Part shown: one piece after another, positions 59,611-64,000 of the stretch | Layout: every line of letters begins with the position of its first letter | Position numbering within the stretch: position 1 is the first letter of the stretch | Assembly: GCA_014773175.1 (NCBI GenBank) | Contig: VXCM01001345.1 | Span: 1 to 64,000 of the forward strand | Direction: 5' to 3' | Length of the DNA stretch: 64,000 nucleotides | From: Lucifuga dentata | Taxonomy: Eukaryota > Chordata > Actinopteri > Ophidiiformes > Bythitidae | Made by a program: the position numbers and the translations under genes | The notes under the pieces: model-generated | What the model saw: the letters and a program-made list of their open reading frames with translations, nothing else | Told to the model about the DNA's origin: nothing | Databases searched by the model: none

Positions 59611-61912
59611 GTAAGTCACTTCCCATTCCTTTAGAATTAATTAATTCATTTCAAATAATCACTGAAGCGTTCGCGTGTCATTATCACCGAGGATGTGGCT
59701 AATGAGCCTCTGTCTGCCGTTGATCATGTTGTTTTAGATCTGGAAAAGGCTTTCAGGCTTGATCGGAAATTCGGAATGATGTCAGACTTTGGTTTCATGT
59801 GGCGTGTAGGGATCCCTTTGTGACTTTATGAACGTGAATTAAGGAATTGCAATTGGAAATCAGGCGTATCCGATCATAAATAGGCACAAGTGAGCCTTTA
59901 TTTCCACATTTTTGGAGTGCTTTAGCTGTTGAATCTCTTTAAAGGTGTAAAAATCCAAGAAATAAAAGTTAACTTGATTCTATAAGACCCCTCCCTTTAA
60001 AGCCACTAGCCAGCTTTTTTTTTTTTTTTTTTTTNTTTTTTTTTTTTTTTTTGACCATGTAAATTTTCCACCCTTTGGCACAGCTTCAGGTGAGCAAACA
60101 CGCTTTTTGACAATTATGGGTATCATGGAAAATGTAGACAGAAAAATGTGTGTACATTTATTAACCAGCCAGATCATATCTTTCAAAGTAGGCTGGACAT
60201 TTTTCTTAAGCTGTTGCAAATAAATTTGAGGAAGAGATAATGTGCAGTATATGCTTTGGATACATTTTAACATCCTCTCTTGCCTCTCTTTTCAGAAGAG
60301 AAAAAGGAAAGCTTCCTTTGTCAATCAGTAAAAACAGCTAATACTGATTTAATCAACCTACCACAACTAGAAATAATACTACTACAGTAATTTTATAGAC
60401 CTTATACAAGCAAAATTTAGCTTTAGTTTATTCTGCTGTAGCTGCATGGACTGGAAGTTTATCTTGTGAGAGAATAATGTAATAATGACTTACAGTCAGC
60501 AGTTTTATACTCACTGCTCTCTCTTCACCTGCAAACAAATCTAGGAGTCTACAGGTTGAAGTGTCTCCGTGTCCTTGGCTTTAGAGTTTGAACAGAGTCG
60601 CTCCTCTGAGGAAAAATGCAGGGTTTTCTGTTCTGCACTGATTCCAAAAGGCATGTGTGATGTTACTATATGAGGTATTAGATAAAGACATACATCTACA
60701 TAAATGGATTATAATCCTGAATTAAATAATAACTGAATTTAGTATGTTTCTGATGTGGTGTACTATGTTGGCCAAATGACAGTGTTCACATACGCTCCTA
60801 ATCATTTATTAAACATTGTGTAGATTTGCCATGCGAATGTTTACTTTTGTCTTCAGTGTTTGTGCTCAGTGGTGATGGTCACTGATCCTGTACAAACTAA
60901 ATGAGCTGAGTCGGCAGTGAGCATTCCACACTTATCTTTTTGGTTTAGTGCATCAGCACTGGTATGTTTACTAATGATTGTATTCAAGTTATCTAATAGT
61001 TTTGATGATAGCGGTGTAATGGCGATGCACAGTAGAACATGCATGGATAGATGAAAGGTGAAACATATTATTTTACCTCTAAATGACTTTTCATTTCCTC
61101 CTTATCCTGTAATGTTAGAGGATGGGCTCTATAAAACAATTCATACTGCTGAAAATGATATTTTGATAGGATGAATGTTCACTATAGTGCCAACTTGGGT
61201 CATGTGTCTCTCATGCGAGAACAAATTTCTCCTCGTCAGCTAAAAGATAATTTTCCCTGACCAAGGTAGAGGTATATGTACCTTTTCAGGCTAAGAGCTC
61301 TGCTGAAGGGCATTTTGCTAAAGTTAGAGTCTGTATTAATACAAATCAACACCGAGGCCAAGTAAAGAGACAAAGCCACTGTTTTATTATGAAAGAATCA
61401 ATAGTAATTAATAGGGCCTCATTTCCTTTTTATTTGGTTTTGGCCTTGCAAGTCCTGAGTTGTCCTTAATTTAATATCTGTTGGAGATGTAATTTTCACT
61501 GTTCACATTACAGATAAGTAGCACAATTAATTGATGCAGAGAGTTCCGTAGGTTCCGTCTGTAACTGTGCCTATACTAAGTATGAAACAGAACAAGATCA
61601 AACAGTGACTTAGCAACAGCCTGGTCCAAAGACAGGTTCACAAGGTAAATGGATTGTGATGGATTGCCTAGCTGTTCTAGTGTCACCATTAAAAGATTTA
61701 GAATCAGGGAATTTAAAAATGATTGTTCGGGAAGTAATAACATACTGTAAGCCATTTGACAGAAATTTAATAAGAAAAAGGAACTGTGTGAGCTCCTCGC
61801 ACGCTCACTTTAATTTAAAAGTGTGTGAACTGGTGCCTTACATTTGTTTCTCCATCATTCTGTAAGATGCAATGCAATATCAGTGATGATGGAAGTATAA
61901 TAGATTATTAAA

Positions 61913-61948
<36 letters not shown>

Positions 61949-62528
61949 AGAAAAAGGGGTGCTTGGTGTCGACATGCATGCATATACAGTATGTGTGTAT
62001 GTCGCTGTGCGTGGAGAGCAGTGCCTATGTATGCACGTTATTGTTAGATGCAGCTAAAGTGAAGTGTTCTCAACAAATTTTGTCCCCATTCTATATTTAG
62101 CATGTCTGCTGGGGTAGGCAGAGGATCTCTGAAATGTGAAGATGACAGGAAGCTCCTGAGCCAGAGGTTATGAAGTGACATCTTGATGTGTTTTTGCCTG
62201 AATCACATTCTCACACACACACCCAGCAGACTTCTGACATTCTGACAAACCAAAAGAGCTTTTGATATTTTGACATGTGGTTACCATATATTCAGGCTAC
62301 ATTTATCTATTTGTTAAACACATTAAAACTCAGCGTTACTAAAAAAAAACAAAAAAAAAAACAACTTCTAAATAGTTATTTATTCTATCTAGTTATTTAG
62401 AGTATGTGATGAATTTCTGCTTTTGTGGGTCTCAAACCTACATTACAGTATTTAAAGGAGACATACAGACTTCCATGTTCTATTTTCATTTAGGGGTCTA
62501 TTTTGAAATTGTGGCATGGTATTAATGT

Positions 62529-62562
<34 letters not shown>

Positions 62563-62646
62563 CACTGATCCACCTCTACTCTCCCTTATTACACCCTTGC
62601 TGTGCACACTGAGTGAAAACAGGCCATTTTAGTGCTGTCTCTGTAA
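59611..62646. other. Probable intron (if the 59.6 kb exon is real), no gene seen
   Basis: Starts with the gtaagt donor. AT-rich, with a T-run split by N (60016-60052, N 60035), GT repeat (61915-61947) and an A-run of 31 (62531-62561). No acceptor-bounded second exon or coding similarity was recognised. Confidence 0.4.
61915..61947. repeat. (GT)n microsatellite
   Basis: About 33 bp of GT dinucleotides. Confidence 0.93.
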
Positions 62647-62648
62647 TA

Positions 62649-62822
62649 ATGGACATTACTGGCAATTTTGCATGTTTGAGCCCAATATACGGTATACAAT
62701 CTGCATACATGTTACACTACTGACAACCATTTCGTAAAACATATTAATAAATTTTAGATTTTTTTTCCAACGTCCAGACTGCCATTGGTTTCAGTTCATT
62801 CTAGTATGCTATTAAAATCAAT
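62649..62822 (+). mobile_element. TTAA-type MITE, copy E (3'-truncated)
   Basis: The left terminus and first third match copy B: ggacattactggcaattttg, catgtttgagcccaatat, ctactgacaaccattt, then ccagactgccattggtttca through ctattaaaatcaa. The homology stops abruptly at about 62822, where a minisatellite begins. The TTAA flank is not preserved. Confidence 0.7.
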
Positions 62823-62824
62823 AC

Positions 62825-62890
62825 GCAGGTAGTCAATAGGCAGGTAGTGTAGGCAGGTAGTCAATAGGCAGGTAGTGTAGGCAGGTAGTC
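62825..62890. repeat. Minisatellite, 28-bp composite unit
   Basis: Alternating subunits gcaggtagtcaatag (15 bp) and gcaggtagtgtag (13 bp) make a 28-bp unit repeated about 2.3 times, starting within 2-3 bp of the truncated MITE end. Confidence 0.85.
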
Positions 62891-64000
62891 CACAAGTGAA
62901 CGCTGTCTATTACGTTNTTTTTTTTTTTTTTGTCAAAGTAAAGTTTAAGTAAAGTTTATTTAACCAGTCCAGCAACCACAAACATGAAACATTGATGCTA
63001 GCCAAACACTCTCACATTAGCCTCGTAGTTGGTGGGTGTGTTTAAGCAGGTGTGTAAGTGCCTAATTGAAATATGTATTGTGATGTTGATGTAAACATGT
63101 TGTGGAAGTAAAGGATTCATCAAAAACAATGCTTTCAGGGCAGTTAAGAACCTATGGGTTTGGTTTGCTAGATATAATTCATGACATCCACTCTATCTAA
63201 TTGGCAAATGTTAATGTCCAGGAGTTTATTTGATTACCGTGATGCAGACATTCTGTGTTGCCAGTTTCAGAATTTCAGGCAGCATCAAGCATACACTGTA
63301 CATCCTGCTGCATGACAAATTGTACAATATCTGTGACAAAGGGGAAAGTAGCAAATAACAAGCAGTGTATTGCTCCAGATAGTTAAAAGACTTCCCTTCC
63401 ACCTACAATGTCAGCAATTTGACATGCAGAACAAAGTGTAAACAGATTTTCTTCGAGAAAGAATCATATTACTCAAAAGGAAATCTGAATGGCTCAGCAA
63501 GGGCAGAGCACTCAGGAATACAAAAGCCCGATCAAGGGCGACTGAGAAGGCCTTCAGATGAGTCCAGAGGTCTGCTCATCCTAAAAACTACTGACCCGTA
63601 TCATTAACAAACCCTGATTTGCCTCTCCACCCCCCTTCTTCTGAAGTGTATGGCCTTTGAATGATAGTGCGCTTCCCTGAAAAACAAGCTGTCCTTCCTT
63701 TTTTTTTTTTTTTTTTNTTTTTTTTTTTTTTTTTGTACCTGAGGGATTCTTCATGTTTCATTGATCGCTGTGCTTTTAGTCAGAAGGTCTATTCCATTCT
63801 GTCCCAACAAGCCGAATGCCACGCTCAAAATAAGAGTGTTTGTAGGTGAAAGTGTATCTGTTTGTACAGTATGTGCTTTCATTTTTACGTTTGAACATCA
63901 ACGCAGGTTGTACTTTTATAGCACCCAAACACATCCAGGCGTCAGTGAAATGGACATTTTCAATTCAGCCTTCACTGTCTATTTTTTTTTTTTTACAGTC
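62891..64000. other. Unique sequence with two N-split T-runs, no gene seen
   Basis: T-runs are interrupted by N at 62917 and 63717. A segment aagtaaagtttatttaacc near 62948 resembles a common fish repeat edge but is too short to call. Nothing coding is recognised to the window end. Confidence 0.5.

Noticed and set aside
62825..62890. CRISPR-like alternating repeat
   Set aside because: The units are contiguous with no unique spacers, and the context is eukaryotic; it is a minisatellite.

Overview
The window looks like teleost fish nuclear DNA. The reasons are an AT-rich background, very frequent CA/GT, GA and A/T microsatellites, and decayed transposons of kinds common in fish: a Tc1-like element, hAT elements and MITEs, and short non-LTR retrotransposon tails. 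It contains no intact protein-coding gene that I can name. Almost all of it is intergenic or intronic sequence. Conclusions on families rest on recognised motifs, since no database search was possible.

Layout. 1-8.7 kb: unique AT-rich sequence with copies of a TTAA-flanked MITE family, an old SINE-like repeat, a second MITE with long inverted ends, and a 42-bp-arm foldback. 8.8-13 kb: dense microsatellites, several assembly breaks, and the only multi-base gap (193 N). 13.1-13.3 kb: a small hAT-type MITE with a perfect 8-bp target duplication. 13.3-28.5 kb: mostly unique sequence, one weak exon-like stretch near 22.55 kb and a short telomere-like motif near 25.0 kb. 28.6-31.7 kb: two more copies of the TTAA MITE. 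35.8-36.8 kb: a MITE fragment, an internally deleted Tc1-like element and a LINE tail. 36.8-44 kb: high-complexity unique sequence, possibly regulatory. 44.05-44.73 kb: a second LINE tail. 47.8-48.3 kb: an isolated GC-rich block. 52.8-53.86 kb: a decayed hAT transposase gene split by a later hAT-type MITE; removing that MITE and one target duplication restores the frame at the junction. 59.1-59.61 kb: a CpG-rich block with a good splice donor, the best candidate for a promoter and first exon (plus strand), followed by probable intron to the window end, with one more MITE fragment and a small minisatellite.

Assembly quality matters here. There are seventeen single-N positions. Five of them separate exact direct copies of 62-67 bp. 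This uniform length points to uncollapsed contig overlaps and not biological duplication, and one lies in the candidate promoter. Most of the other Ns sit in mononucleotide or low-complexity runs.

I found no CRISPR array, tRNA, rRNA, operon or novel multi-gene system. The most informative observations are the nested hAT insertion, the two equal-length (566 bp) TTAA MITE copies, the perfect foldback, the candidate first exon with several upstream ORFs, and the systematic 62-67-bp assembly duplications.
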